From Treponema sp. (GTDB lineage Bacteria; Spirochaetota; Spirochaetia; Treponematales; Breznakiellaceae), in contig JAISBR010000047.1 of NCBI GenBank assembly GCA_031266095.1, positions 1-7,248 on the forward strand: DNA of 7,248 nucleotides, in the 5' to 3' direction. Below are positions 1-5,141 of the stretch, piece by piece. The translations under genes and the position numbers were made by a program. The notes beneath the pieces were generated by a model, which saw only the letters and a program-made list of their open reading frames with translations, did no database searches and had not been told where the DNA came from. Each line of letters opens with the position of its first letter. Positions within the stretch are counted from its first letter, which is position 1.

Positions 1-542
1 TCAAGTTTTGCCTTGAGTTCTACCTGGCCGATGAGTACGATGGAGAGCAGCTTTTTGAAACCGTCCTCCATTTCCCAGAAGCGTTTAAGGTACTTGAGGG
101 TTTGGATGGAAAGATCGTGAGCCTCTTCTATCATGAGAACGTGGCTGTACCCGCTCCTGCTTGAGTTGGTAAGGATACGCTCCACCTGCCGGGCCTTGGC
201 CTCCAGGGTACGCCGGGGCGTTTCGGTCGAGCAATCGGCGACAATGGCGTCGCAGATCGTGCCGGTGGTAAGCCGGGTTTTATCAACACACCGGGGAGCG
301 ATGATCCGTACCTTTTCGCCGTCCGCGGTCATGCGGTCAATGGAGTAACGCCGGATAGTGGTTTTGCCGCTTCCCGACTCGCCGATCAGGGCGACCATGC
401 CGCCGACCTTAGCGGCTTGCAGAAGATACTCTGCTGTAAACCGGGTATTATCGGTGAGGTATACATCCTCCGGTCTTACCACGTCCCCGGAAAACGGGTC
501 CCGGGGAATACTGAATTTTTTGAATGTTTTCATGGTCAACAT
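1..542 (-). CDS. MuB-like AAA+ ATPase, transposition target-selection protein B (3' part cut by window edge)
   Basis: In Mu, the B ATPase binds target DNA, delivers it to the transposase and stimulates strand transfer. The 180 visible residues show a Walker A motif GESGSGKT at about 54-61, a Walker B motif HVLMIEEAH at about 134-142 and a sensor-1-like strand SIVLIGQ at about 167-173, as in the ExeA/MuB/TniB group. I chose the ATG at 542 because AGGAG lies 9 nt upstream; a second in-frame ATG at 533 has no better site. The transposase stop codon TAG is part of that ribosome site, so the two genes are translationally linked. The P-loop begins near residue 54, whereas MuB has its P-loop lysine at about 106, so the N-terminal helix-turn-helix domain of MuB seems absent. 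The reading frame is still open at the left edge, so length and C-terminus are unknown. The ATPase class is secure; the B role rests on adjacency to the transposase. Confidence 0.88.
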   Translation of the reverse strand, partial: MLTMKTFKKFSIPRDPFSGDVVRPEDVYLTDNTRFTAEYLLQAAKVGGMVALIGESGSGKTTIRRYSIDRMTADGEKVRIIAPRCVDKTRLTTGTICDAIVADCSTETPRRTLEAKARQVERILTNSSRSGYSHVLMIEEAHDLSIQTLKYLKRFWEMEDGFKKLLSIVLIGQVELKAKL

Positions 543-554
543 AATTTGATGCTC

Positions 555-2339
555 CTAAGCGGTTTTGCTTTTTCTGGCCGCTGCCGGGGTTTCCGTAATC
601 TCTCCGGCAGAGGCCGCGCCGCCTTTGATGATCCAGCCCTCGGTAGCAAGAGGCGGTTCAATCTTCGGTTTGCGCTCCTTGATCAATTCATCAACAACCC
701 TGGCGGGTACTCCTTCGGGGTATTGTTCCCGCAGGGAGTTGATGAAACCGTCCGGCACTTCGCCGCATTCTGTTCTGATCCGTTTGGCCGCTTCCACCGC
801 GCTGATGATAATCTCGTGGGTATGTACGGTTTCCGCGACATCGACAGGCGTTCCGGTACTTTGCCGCATAAAGGGATTTTCCGCTTTGATAAAGCTGTGG
901 GCCGGCCCCATAACGGCGGCCAGGCCCGGAGCCTCCAGTGTTTTTTCAGCGGCCTCCCTCGCCGTGTCTTTGGGCCGCTTGTATTCCTGACCGTAGACCG
1001 GGCTGTCAATGTCAAACCCGGCACTGTCGTAAACAATCGGCTCAAGTTCAAAACTTCGTTCCTCCTCTTTGTCCTCATAGCTGGCGATACAAAGGAAACC
1101 CGGTTTCCCGGGCTCCGCCGTTGTCAGAAGGGGCTGCAGCCGGAGTTCCATGCCGACCAGGACGCCGGGCAGATCCCGGACGCTGTAACGCAGTGACCGC
1201 CCGGCCCCGGGATGGACAATGCTCACCGTCAGGTCCCCCGCCACCTTGCGGGTTTGTATGCCGTTGGTAAAGACCTGGCGGCAGGTTTCCTCGTCCGGCA
1301 GTTCCCGAAGCTGTTCCGGCTTGATGCGTTGCCAGAGGCTGGACCGGATTCCTATCGTCATACCGGAACGCTTTAATTTAGTATCCAGTCCCGGTATCAG
1401 ATTGGCGTTATAAGCCGCATACCACCTCTCCGCCGCATCGTTCAGTTCCCCAATACTGTATACCGGCTCGAAGCGCAGGCGGCTTTCAAAATGAATCTCC
1501 ACAATGTTATTGGAAACCTCCACCTGGCCCTTGGCCCTGGGATTTCCCGGCAGATGCGGCATGGTTTTTACGCCGAAGGCTTTCAGCGCGTTGCCGGTTG
1601 CCCTGGCGATATTTGCCGTGCCGCAATCCCATATCAAAAGTTCTGGGATGCCGTGAAACACATTGACGTTGTTTCCCTTTTGCCCCCAGGCATACAGCAG
1701 GAAGTCATACATATTCGCCGCCGTTTCACCCATCGCCGCATAGTAACGGACGCAGATGGAGCCGGAGTAATGATCGGTCAGCACATAACGCCAGCATTTC
1801 ATCTTCCCTTCCAGGAAGTTTTTGTTTTTGTAAAGCTCGTCATCGCCGATCATGTGCATCTTCGATACATTCTGTTTCCCGCCGGGCGCGAAATAAATCA
1901 GGCATACGGAGGGGTCGGCGAAGTGTACCTGGTTCGGATATTCCGTACGCATCGCCTGATGCGGCGCGGCTGTCTTGCTGTCGGCCACCGCCATGTGGTT
2001 CTGCCGGAGCAGTTCCCGGAGGCGGCTGTCGCTCACCGGAATACAAAGCCCCCGCGCCTCCAGAATTGACCGTGCCACGTTTACCGGAAGCGTTGCCTTG
2101 CCGTTTTTGCGGATGCACTGCTTGAGCATATCGCCTACGGCGATTAAAAGTTCCCGGTCTACCGATGTGATCCCGGCGTCTTTTCGTCTCGCGCGACCGG
2201 AGTCCCATCCGTTTTCTTTCAGAACTTTGTATGCCTTCGCCTTCGAAAATGCAAACATACGGCACATTTCGGCAACCACCGCCTTGCACTGGTCACGGTT
2301 TTTGGCGGCGGCCATCCGGTCAACGTATGTCCGGTACAT
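555..2339 (-). CDS. DDE (rve-fold) transposase, phage transposition protein A
   Basis: This 594-residue protein is the element's probable transposase, cutting the ends and joining them to target DNA. Residues about 25-115 look like a helical, HTH-type DNA-binding region rich in Arg/Lys. The catalytic core shows the acidic triad D142 (in VHFADPS), D238 (in LLIWDCGTAN) and E274 (in NPRAKGQVEV). The D238-E274 gap is 35 residues, the classical D,D(35)E arrangement. A beta-barrel-type region follows (about 365-420), then a charged tail likely to contact the B ATPase. MuA is about 663 residues with D269, D336 and E392, so this protein has a shorter N-terminus and TnsB/Tn552-like spacing, resembling BcepMu-type rather than classical Mu transposases. 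Its ATG overlaps the TGA of the upstream gene in a TGATG junction and has no strong ribosome site of its own, so translational coupling is likely. Long plus-strand ORFs across it are antisense shadows. Confidence 0.93.
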   Translation of the reverse strand: MYRTYVDRMAAAKNRDQCKAVVAEMCRMFAFSKAKAYKVLKENGWDSGRARRKDAGITSVDRELLIAVGDMLKQCIRKNGKATLPVNVARSILEARGLCIPVSDSRLRELLRQNHMAVADSKTAAPHQAMRTEYPNQVHFADPSVCLIYFAPGGKQNVSKMHMIGDDELYKNKNFLEGKMKCWRYVLTDHYSGSICVRYYAAMGETAANMYDFLLYAWGQKGNNVNVFHGIPELLIWDCGTANIARATGNALKAFGVKTMPHLPGNPRAKGQVEVSNNIVEIHFESRLRFEPVYSIGELNDAAERWYAAYNANLIPGLDTKLKRSGMTIGIRSSLWQRIKPEQLRELPDEETCRQVFTNGIQTRKVAGDLTVSIVHPGAGRSLRYSVRDLPGVLVGMELRLQPLLTTAEPGKPGFLCIASYEDKEEERSFELEPIVYDSAGFDIDSPVYGQEYKRPKDTAREAAEKTLEAPGLAAVMGPAHSFIKAENPFMRQSTGTPVDVAETVHTHEIIISAVEAAKRIRTECGEVPDGFINSLREQYPEGVPARVVDELIKERKPKIEPPLATEGWIIKGGAASAGEITETPAAARKSKTA

Positions 2340-3220
2340 CAGGCCGGTTCCACCATGCCCGGAAGATCGCTTATCCGCCAGTCTTTGACCGGCCCGGCGT
2401 TGTCAATCTCGTCCGTCCATGTCCCGGTTAGGTCATGGAAAGTCTGCATGTCGGGGCTGAACTGGTTAAGCCATTCGGAAAGCCGCTGGGCATCCACGCC
2501 CTCGATCTTCTCGGCCTTTACCACCAGCGCGTATGCCTCGCGGACAGCGCCGTTCACTTTGGCGATTGCGATAGAATAGTCCGGGGTCATTTTTACCAGC
2601 GTGTCCCCGGCGATCTGTTCCTTTGTGGGCGGTTCCTGCCCGGACAGTCTCATATCCAGTTCGTTGATTTTCGCGTCCTTCTGTAACATGGACTGATCAA
2701 AAGATGTACGTTCTTTTTTCCGGGTTTCTTTTTCCTTCTTGGCCTGCTCCTTTTCCTTTCGGAGGTTTTCACGGAGTTCTCTGGTCGACATACGGTCAAT
2801 GTCGTCAAGGTTCATGCCCCTCACACTGTCGCCTTTTCCAAGGGCGTCAATCTCGTCATCATCAAGTACGGTGAGAGCTTTCATTTTTGAAACCCCCAAA
2901 TCGGCTACCGCGGGCCGATTTGAGAAACGTCGCGCCGCCGCCATTGCGTACCGTGCCGAGCGTTCCGCCAGCCCCAGACGGCCAAGAGCTTCTAAAAATT
3001 TTCCGTGTCCTTCGTGCGCTTTGATGCGGATAAACCGCTTCCCCATTTCCAGTAGCGCCGCTCCCGCCTGGTCCTGGTAGAACCGAATTTCATTTTCTAT
3101 CCGCTCAAGTTCATAGGGCATTCCGTCCGCGTACAATTCTTCCGCCGTCTGTATGTCTTCGGCCATTTGCTCAACAGCCAGTATTTCCTTGCTGTTTTTC
3201 GCGGTGACTCTTTTTGCCAT
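2339..3220 (-). CDS. DUF3102-like phage protein with helical N-terminus and coiled coil
   Basis: The 293-residue product has no known activity. Residues about 44-100 (containing ALLEMGKRFIRIKAHEGHGKF and then LGLAERSARYAMAAARRF) have the look of the DUF3102 family, whose second half resembles a helix-turn-helix. Residues about 144-192 are strongly charged and heptad-like (ELRENLRKEKEQAKKEKE), predicting a coiled coil and so oligomerisation. The C-terminal third is mixed and ends in DLPGMVEPA. There is no signal peptide or membrane segment. The ATG at 3220 has AGGAGG five nt upstream, and the previous gene's TAG stop is built into it (TAGGAGG). The gene sits directly before the transposase with a one-base stop/start overlap, so it is probably co-translated with it. 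A DNA-binding or transposition accessory role is possible but is inference from position. Reality of the gene is near certain; the family name is moderate. Confidence 0.85.
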   Translation of the reverse strand: MAKRVTAKNSKEILAVEQMAEDIQTAEELYADGMPYELERIENEIRFYQDQAGAALLEMGKRFIRIKAHEGHGKFLEALGRLGLAERSARYAMAAARRFSNRPAVADLGVSKMKALTVLDDDEIDALGKGDSVRGMNLDDIDRMSTRELRENLRKEKEQAKKEKETRKKERTSFDQSMLQKDAKINELDMRLSGQEPPTKEQIAGDTLVKMTPDYSIAIAKVNGAVREAYALVVKAEKIEGVDAQRLSEWLNQFSPDMQTFHDLTGTWTDEIDNAGPVKDWRISDLPGMVEPA

Positions 3221-3229
3221 ATTGACCTC

Positions 3230-3523
3230 CTATTGCATTTCCGAAGCGTACCGCGCTTCGTCTTCCGTCAGCCGCAGTTTTGCGGCCTGAAAACTCTTGA
3301 TGATCTGTCCCGCAAAGCCTCCAAACTTCGGGGACAGCCGCCATTTACCGTTCGCCTTTTCAATCCACCCCTTCGCTTCAAGAATTTTCAAATCCCGGCA
3401 GACATTCGCTTCCAGGGTCTTCAATTCAAAGGCGATGGCCTTGTTGCTCATCCCGTCAAGCGATTTTTCAACCAGCATTTCCACGATGAGCAGAATCCGT
3501 TCCTGGCTGTTAAGCTTTTCCAT
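3230..3523 (-). CDS. Small winged-helix (IclR/MarR-like HTH) protein
   Basis: This 97-residue protein resembles the isolated N-terminal DNA-binding domain of IclR-type regulators. Residues 6-24 form a first helix (ERILLIVEMLVEKSLDG), MSNKAIAFEL at 25-34 the second, and EANVCRDLKILEAKGWIEKA at about 38-57 the recognition helix leading into the wing (GKWRLS). No ligand-binding domain follows, only a short charged tail. The start at 3523 has GGGAGG about 9 nt upstream. A nearer ATG at 3532 is in another frame and closes into the overlapping small ORF. The stop TAG is fused to the ribosome site of the next gene. It lies inside the early operon between gam and the transposase, so a role in regulating phage or host transcription, or in DNA binding during replication, is plausible but unproven. 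Confidence 0.82.
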   Translation of the reverse strand: MEKLNSQERILLIVEMLVEKSLDGMSNKAIAFELKTLEANVCRDLKILEAKGWIEKANGKWRLSPKFGGFAGQIIKSFQAAKLRLTEDEARYASEMQ

Positions 3524-3632
3524 AACGCCATGCCTCCCTGATTTTTAAACCAAGCCTGATAAGCCAGCCCCACCGGTTCCGCTCGCCTAAATCCTTAAGG
3601 GAAACCCCAAGTCTGAAAATGAATCCTCCCAT
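3510..3632 (-). CDS. 40-residue basic small protein, unrecognised
   Basis: A short ORF fills the apparent gap between gam and the winged-helix gene. It starts at ATG 3632 with a perfect AGGAGG four nt upstream, and the gam stop codon TAG forms part of that ribosome site. It ends with TAA at 3510-3512, overlapping the start of the winged-helix gene by 14 bases. The product begins MGGFIFRLGVSLKDLG and ends REAWRYGKA. It is rich in Arg/Lys and aromatic residues, with alternating hydrophobic positions that would suit an amphipathic helix. There is no cysteine cluster and no long membrane segment. I do not recognise a family. The ideal ribosome site, the stop/SD fusion shared with neighbouring genes and the lack of any other use for this DNA argue that it is real. 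Confidence 0.66.
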   Translation of the reverse strand: MGGFIFRLGVSLKDLGERNRWGWLIRLGLKIREAWRYGKA

Positions 3633-3640
3633 ACCGCCTC

Positions 3641-4150
3641 CTACATCTGTTCCTTGAGCAGATCTTTGTTGACTTCTTCCTTGTCGGCTTCGCAGAAGAA
3701 ATCGTCCTTAACCTTCCGCACCGCGTCCGCCTGCGCCAGGGTGTCGTCGTCCAGGGCGGCCATCGCCTCCTTGTCCGGCTCCTTCTTGACCCGGATGTAT
3801 TTGTCCAGGCCGAGCTTCTCAAGCAGCCCAAGGGTCGTTTTTTTCACGCTGATCGCCGTGCTTTTTCGATACCCGAAAACGCCGAAGGAAACCTGTACGG
3901 TTTTTTTGTCCCTGAAAAGGTCCGCCCGGTTATATTCGGCATACGCGCCGAGCAGGGCCGAGAGGTCCGCGATGCGCTTGCGGACGGGCCCGCCCGCTTT
4001 GGCGGCGGCGGTTTTGATTTCCGCTATCTGCTTGTGGGCGTCGCCGTCAATGGCTTCCAGTTCCCTTTCGAGAAGCCCGATTTCCTTGAGGGTCAGATTC
4101 GCGTCCTCAAGGCTTTCAATCTTTTTTACGCTCGGTTTTAACCGCGCCAT
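3641..4150 (-). CDS. gam: Mu Gam-like host-nuclease inhibitor, DNA-end-binding protein
   Basis: Mu Gam binds double-stranded DNA ends and shields them from RecBCD-type exonucleases; it is related to eukaryotic Ku. The 169 residues match the usual Gam length of about 170. The first 75 residues are two long charged helices (KKIESLEDANLTLKEIGLLE and onward). A beta segment follows at about 85-100 (VQVSFGVFGYRKSTAI), where the family has its conserved G-x-(V)-x-(F/Y)-R motif. Next come the conserved LLEKLGLDKYIRVKKEPDKEAM section (about 109-130) and a final VRKVKDDFFCEADKEEV strand typical of the family's end. The ATG at 4150 has AGGAGG five nt upstream. The gene lies ahead of the transposase and ATPase, whereas in Mu gam follows them. 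Family assignment is by remembered pattern, without a search. Confidence 0.85.
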   Translation of the reverse strand: MARLKPSVKKIESLEDANLTLKEIGLLERELEAIDGDAHKQIAEIKTAAAKAGGPVRKRIADLSALLGAYAEYNRADLFRDKKTVQVSFGVFGYRKSTAISVKKTTLGLLEKLGLDKYIRVKKEPDKEAMAALDDDTLAQADAVRKVKDDFFCEADKEEVNKDLLKEQM

Positions 4151-4227
4151 GGTTCCCTCCTAATAAAAATCAAGTTCGTTTTGGACGGTTCCCGCCCATT
4201 TCTGCTTTTGATACTCGATGCGATCAT
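4138..4227 (-). CDS. Possible 29-residue ORF between the 78-residue protein and gam (doubtful)
   Basis: An ATG at 4227 overlaps the TGA of the upstream gene in an ATGA junction, the same coupling used by the preceding genes. Its frame runs 29 codons and stops 13 bases inside gam. The product starts MIASSIKSRNGREPS and has no recognisable feature. Against it, a different frame over the same bases reads YDRIEYQKQKWAGTVQ and ends NELDFY at a TAG (4160-4162) fused to the gam ribosome site; that frame looks more protein-like but has no usual start codon and is closed upstream by TAA. One of the two may be translated, or this stretch may be a decayed gene end. Confidence 0.28.
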   Translation of the reverse strand: MIASSIKSRNGREPSKTNLIFIRREPWRG

Positions 4228-4460
4228 AACCTTACAGCCTCGGCGACATCCTTGATCGCCTGGGCGGGGCTGTCACCTTCAATAAACTTCAGGCCAACGA
4301 TTTTCCCGTTGCGGAGAACTTCGACATAACGATCCTGCCCTTTGAGGAGCCCCAGGCGGAATTCAATTTGCTCCCCGGCGAATTGAAATGCCCGTTCCAG
4401 ATCGTCCAGCACGGTAAGATAGTCGCGGAACGCGACAAGCTCTTTGCCGGAAGCTATCAC
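4224..4460 (-). CDS. 78-residue early protein, unrecognised, GTG start
   Basis: I place the start at GTG 4460 and not at the upstream ATG 4505. The GTG has GGGAGG five nt before it and overlaps the preceding gene's TGA as GTGA, while the extra 15 residues from 4505 (MQSTNSGGERHRED...) would overlap that gene by 49 bases and look like shadow coding. The product begins MIASGKELVAFRDYLTVLDD, continues with charged helical sequence, then a beta-hairpin-like YVEVLRNGKIVGLKFIEGDS (about 44-64) and a closing helix QAIKDVAEAVRL. It is soluble, with no cysteines. I know no family for it. Position between the HTH regulator and gam matches the small host-takeover genes of transposable phages, which is context only. 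Confidence 0.72.
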   Translation of the reverse strand: MIASGKELVAFRDYLTVLDDLERAFQFAGEQIEFRLGLLKGQDRYVEVLRNGKIVGLKFIEGDSPAQAIKDVAEAVRL

Positions 4461-4687
4461 GCGATCCTCCCTATGGCGTTCTCCGCCGCTATTTGTGCTT
4501 TGCATTCCTCAAGACGTTTGTTGTAACAAGCTTGGGAAATCCGTTTTTTTACCAGGCCTCCTTCCTGCGCGGCTTTGCTGTAGAACCCGGAGGGCTCGTC
4601 AAGCCGGTAATACCGGCCAGACCAATCGTCCCGGATAAAAAGCTGCCCCTTGAGCATGAAATCATTGGAACTGATAATCATGTTCAT
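4457..4687 (-). CDS. 76-residue early protein, unrecognised
   Basis: The ATG at 4687 overlaps the TGA of the HTH gene (ATGA), with GGAGG six nt upstream; a second ATG two codons on (4681) is a weaker alternative. The first half contains beta-type sequence with many aromatic residues (LKGQLFIRDDWSGRYYRLDE). The second half is basic and helical (GGLVKKRISQACYNKRLEE), with two cysteines at about 54 and 62 that do not form a metal motif. The stop overlaps the next gene's GTG start by four bases, so three genes in a row are translationally coupled. No membrane helix or signal peptide. I do not recognise the family; function unknown. Confidence 0.74.
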   Translation of the reverse strand: MNMIISSNDFMLKGQLFIRDDWSGRYYRLDEPSGFYSKAAQEGGLVKKRISQACYNKRLEECKAQIAAENAIGRIA

Positions 4688-4956
4688 TCTCCGCCTCCGT
4701 CATGTCCCCGGCTGGCGGCGATCAGCTTCTCAAAGGACTCGTAGCCCAGAACCTCCGCCAGGGCTTTTTTGACCCGTTCGGAGTTCTTGCGTCCGGTGAT
4801 AAAGTGTGATACCATTTTTTGGGTGACGCCCGCTTTTTGAGCGACGTCCTCCTGGGTAATTCTGCGAAGGTTTAACTGGTATTTGAGCCAGCAGCCCTTC
4901 CGGGGGGTTATGGTTATGCCCATAGCCTTCCTCCTCGCACGGCTTAATCGTGCCAT
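4684..4956 (-). CDS. Cro/CI-type helix-turn-helix regulator, first gene of the early operon (Ner/Cro position)
   Basis: The product of 79 or 90 residues carries a Cro/CI-type HTH. The sequence RRITQEDVAQKAGVTQKMVS (about 31-50) holds helices 2 and 3, followed by HFITGRKNSERVKKALAEVLG, a standard completion of the five-helix fold. It is preceded by a basic stretch. It is divergent from the repressor and first in the operon, the place of ner in Mu and cro in lambda, so it probably binds the 4957-5141 region and tunes early transcription. Two starts are credible: ATG 4956 with AAAGGAG seven nt upstream, and ATG 4923 (MGITITP) with a perfect AGGAGG six nt upstream inside the coding sequence. The longer form is given; the N-terminal extension MARLSRARRKA is strongly basic. 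The stop overlaps the next start by four bases. Confidence 0.86.
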   Translation of the reverse strand: MARLSRARRKAMGITITPRKGCWLKYQLNLRRITQEDVAQKAGVTQKMVSHFITGRKNSERVKKALAEVLGYESFEKLIAASRGHDGGGE

Positions 4957-4970
4957 TGTTTAGCTCCTTT

Positions 4971-4984
4971 CCCCTGTAGAGGGG
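4971..4984. repeat. Short inverted repeat CCCCT-N4-AGGGG beside the HTH gene ribosome site
   Basis: Five-bp arms CCCCT (4971-4975) and AGGGG (4980-4984) enclose GTAG. On the leftward transcript this is a small hairpin abutting the AAAGGAG ribosome site, so it could influence initiation. Its CCCCT/AGGGG arms share sequence with the larger dyad at 4996-5037. Confidence 0.4.
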
Positions 4985-4995
4985 TAGTTTTGATG

Positions 4996-5037
4996 AGATT
5001 GAAGGGGTTTCGATTGGTGGTCTGGCCCCTTCAATCT
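4996..5037. repeat. Perfect 12-bp inverted repeat with 18-nt spacer, likely operator or leader hairpin
   Basis: Arms AGATTGAAGGGG (4996-5007) and CCCCTTCAATCT (5026-5037) are exact complements. By simple counting, a 12-bp dyad with so short a spacer is expected about 0.01 times in a random 7-kb sequence, so it is unlikely to be chance. It lies between two divergent regulators, which favours an operator; the position inside the predicted leader also allows an RNA stem. Confidence 0.7.
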
Positions 5038-5044
5038 TTCTTTT

Positions 5045-5072
5045 GGCAGTCAAGATAGTAATATCTACTGCC
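5045..5072. repeat. 11-bp inverted repeat with 2-nt bulge at the predicted transcription start
   Basis: GGCAGT (5045-5050) and AGATA (5053-5057), separated by CA, pair with TATCT (5062-5066) and ACTGCC (5067-5072) around a GTAA centre. It lies just downstream of the predicted leftward -10 element, so it could be an operator covering the start site or a hairpin at the 5' end of the mRNA. Confidence 0.55.
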
Positions 5073-5080
5073 GATGTATT

Positions 5081-5110
5081 ATATTAACGACTTTTTTTCG
5101 TTCTTGTCAA
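5081..5110 (-). promoter_or_regulatory. Leftward early promoter (TTGACA - 18 bp - TAATAT)
   Basis: On the minus strand a perfect -35 hexamer TTGACA (5110-5105) is followed after 18 bp by TAATAT (5086-5081). An exact TATAAT occurs at 5083-5078 but would give a 21-bp spacer. Transcription would begin near 5074 and read the whole early operon. It is the strongest sigma-70-type match in the divergent intergenic region. The rightward repressor promoter is less clear; TATATT at 5080-5085 is a possible -10 without a convincing -35. Confidence 0.62.
5086..5102. promoter_or_regulatory. Candidate operator AACGA-N7-TCGTT inside the early promoter spacer
   Basis: AACGA (5086-5090) and TCGTT (5098-5102) are 5-bp inverted arms lying between the -35 and -10 of the leftward promoter, where a bound repressor would block RNA polymerase. 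A third TCGTT occurs at 5122-5126, 24 bp from the second and 36 bp from the first, so all three lie at multiples of 12 bp. The arms are short, so chance cannot be excluded. Confidence 0.35.
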
Positions 5111-5141
5111 GCAAAATTTTATCGTTTTCAGCGAGTTTTTT

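Larger units (their letters stand above)
4957..5074 (-). promoter_or_regulatory. Predicted structured 5' leader of the leftward early operon
   Basis: From the predicted start site near 5074 to the first start codon at 4956 the transcript would be about 118 nt and almost fully occupied by three inverted repeats (5045-5072, 4996-5037, 4971-4984). The last ends at the base before the AAAGGAG ribosome site. None is followed by a U-run on this strand, so they do not look like simple terminators. They may be operators in DNA or RNA structures that affect translation or antitermination; the sequence alone cannot decide. Confidence 0.5.

Noticed and set aside
417..1196. Plus-strand ORF of 259 codons opposite the 3' half of the transposase gene
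   Set aside because: It lies wholly over minus-strand genes with clear motifs, has no ribosome site, and its product has no domain-like pattern; it is an antisense shadow.
1491..2069. Plus-strand ORF of 192 codons opposite the transposase core
   Set aside because: It mirrors the coding strand that carries the DDE motif; no start signal or recognisable fold.
3654..4163. Plus-strand ORF of the same length as gam
   Set aside because: It is the exact antisense of gam, serine/arginine rich, and without a ribosome site.
4603..4617. 15-base near-palindrome with 7-bp arms GCCGGTA / TACCGGC
   Set aside because: Within coding sequence, and a 7-bp dyad with one central base is expected about once in every couple of windows this size by chance.
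4505..4687. Attempt to read 4224-4505 and 4457-4687 as parts of one frameshifted gene
   Set aside because: Each has its own coupled start with a ribosome site (ATGA and GTGA), so two separate genes explain the sequence better.
4730..5053. Minus-strand ORF of 107 codons beginning at a TTG in the leader and overlapping the HTH gene
   Set aside because: The start is TTG without a ribosome site, it sits inside an inverted repeat, and most of it is out of frame over the convincing HTH protein.
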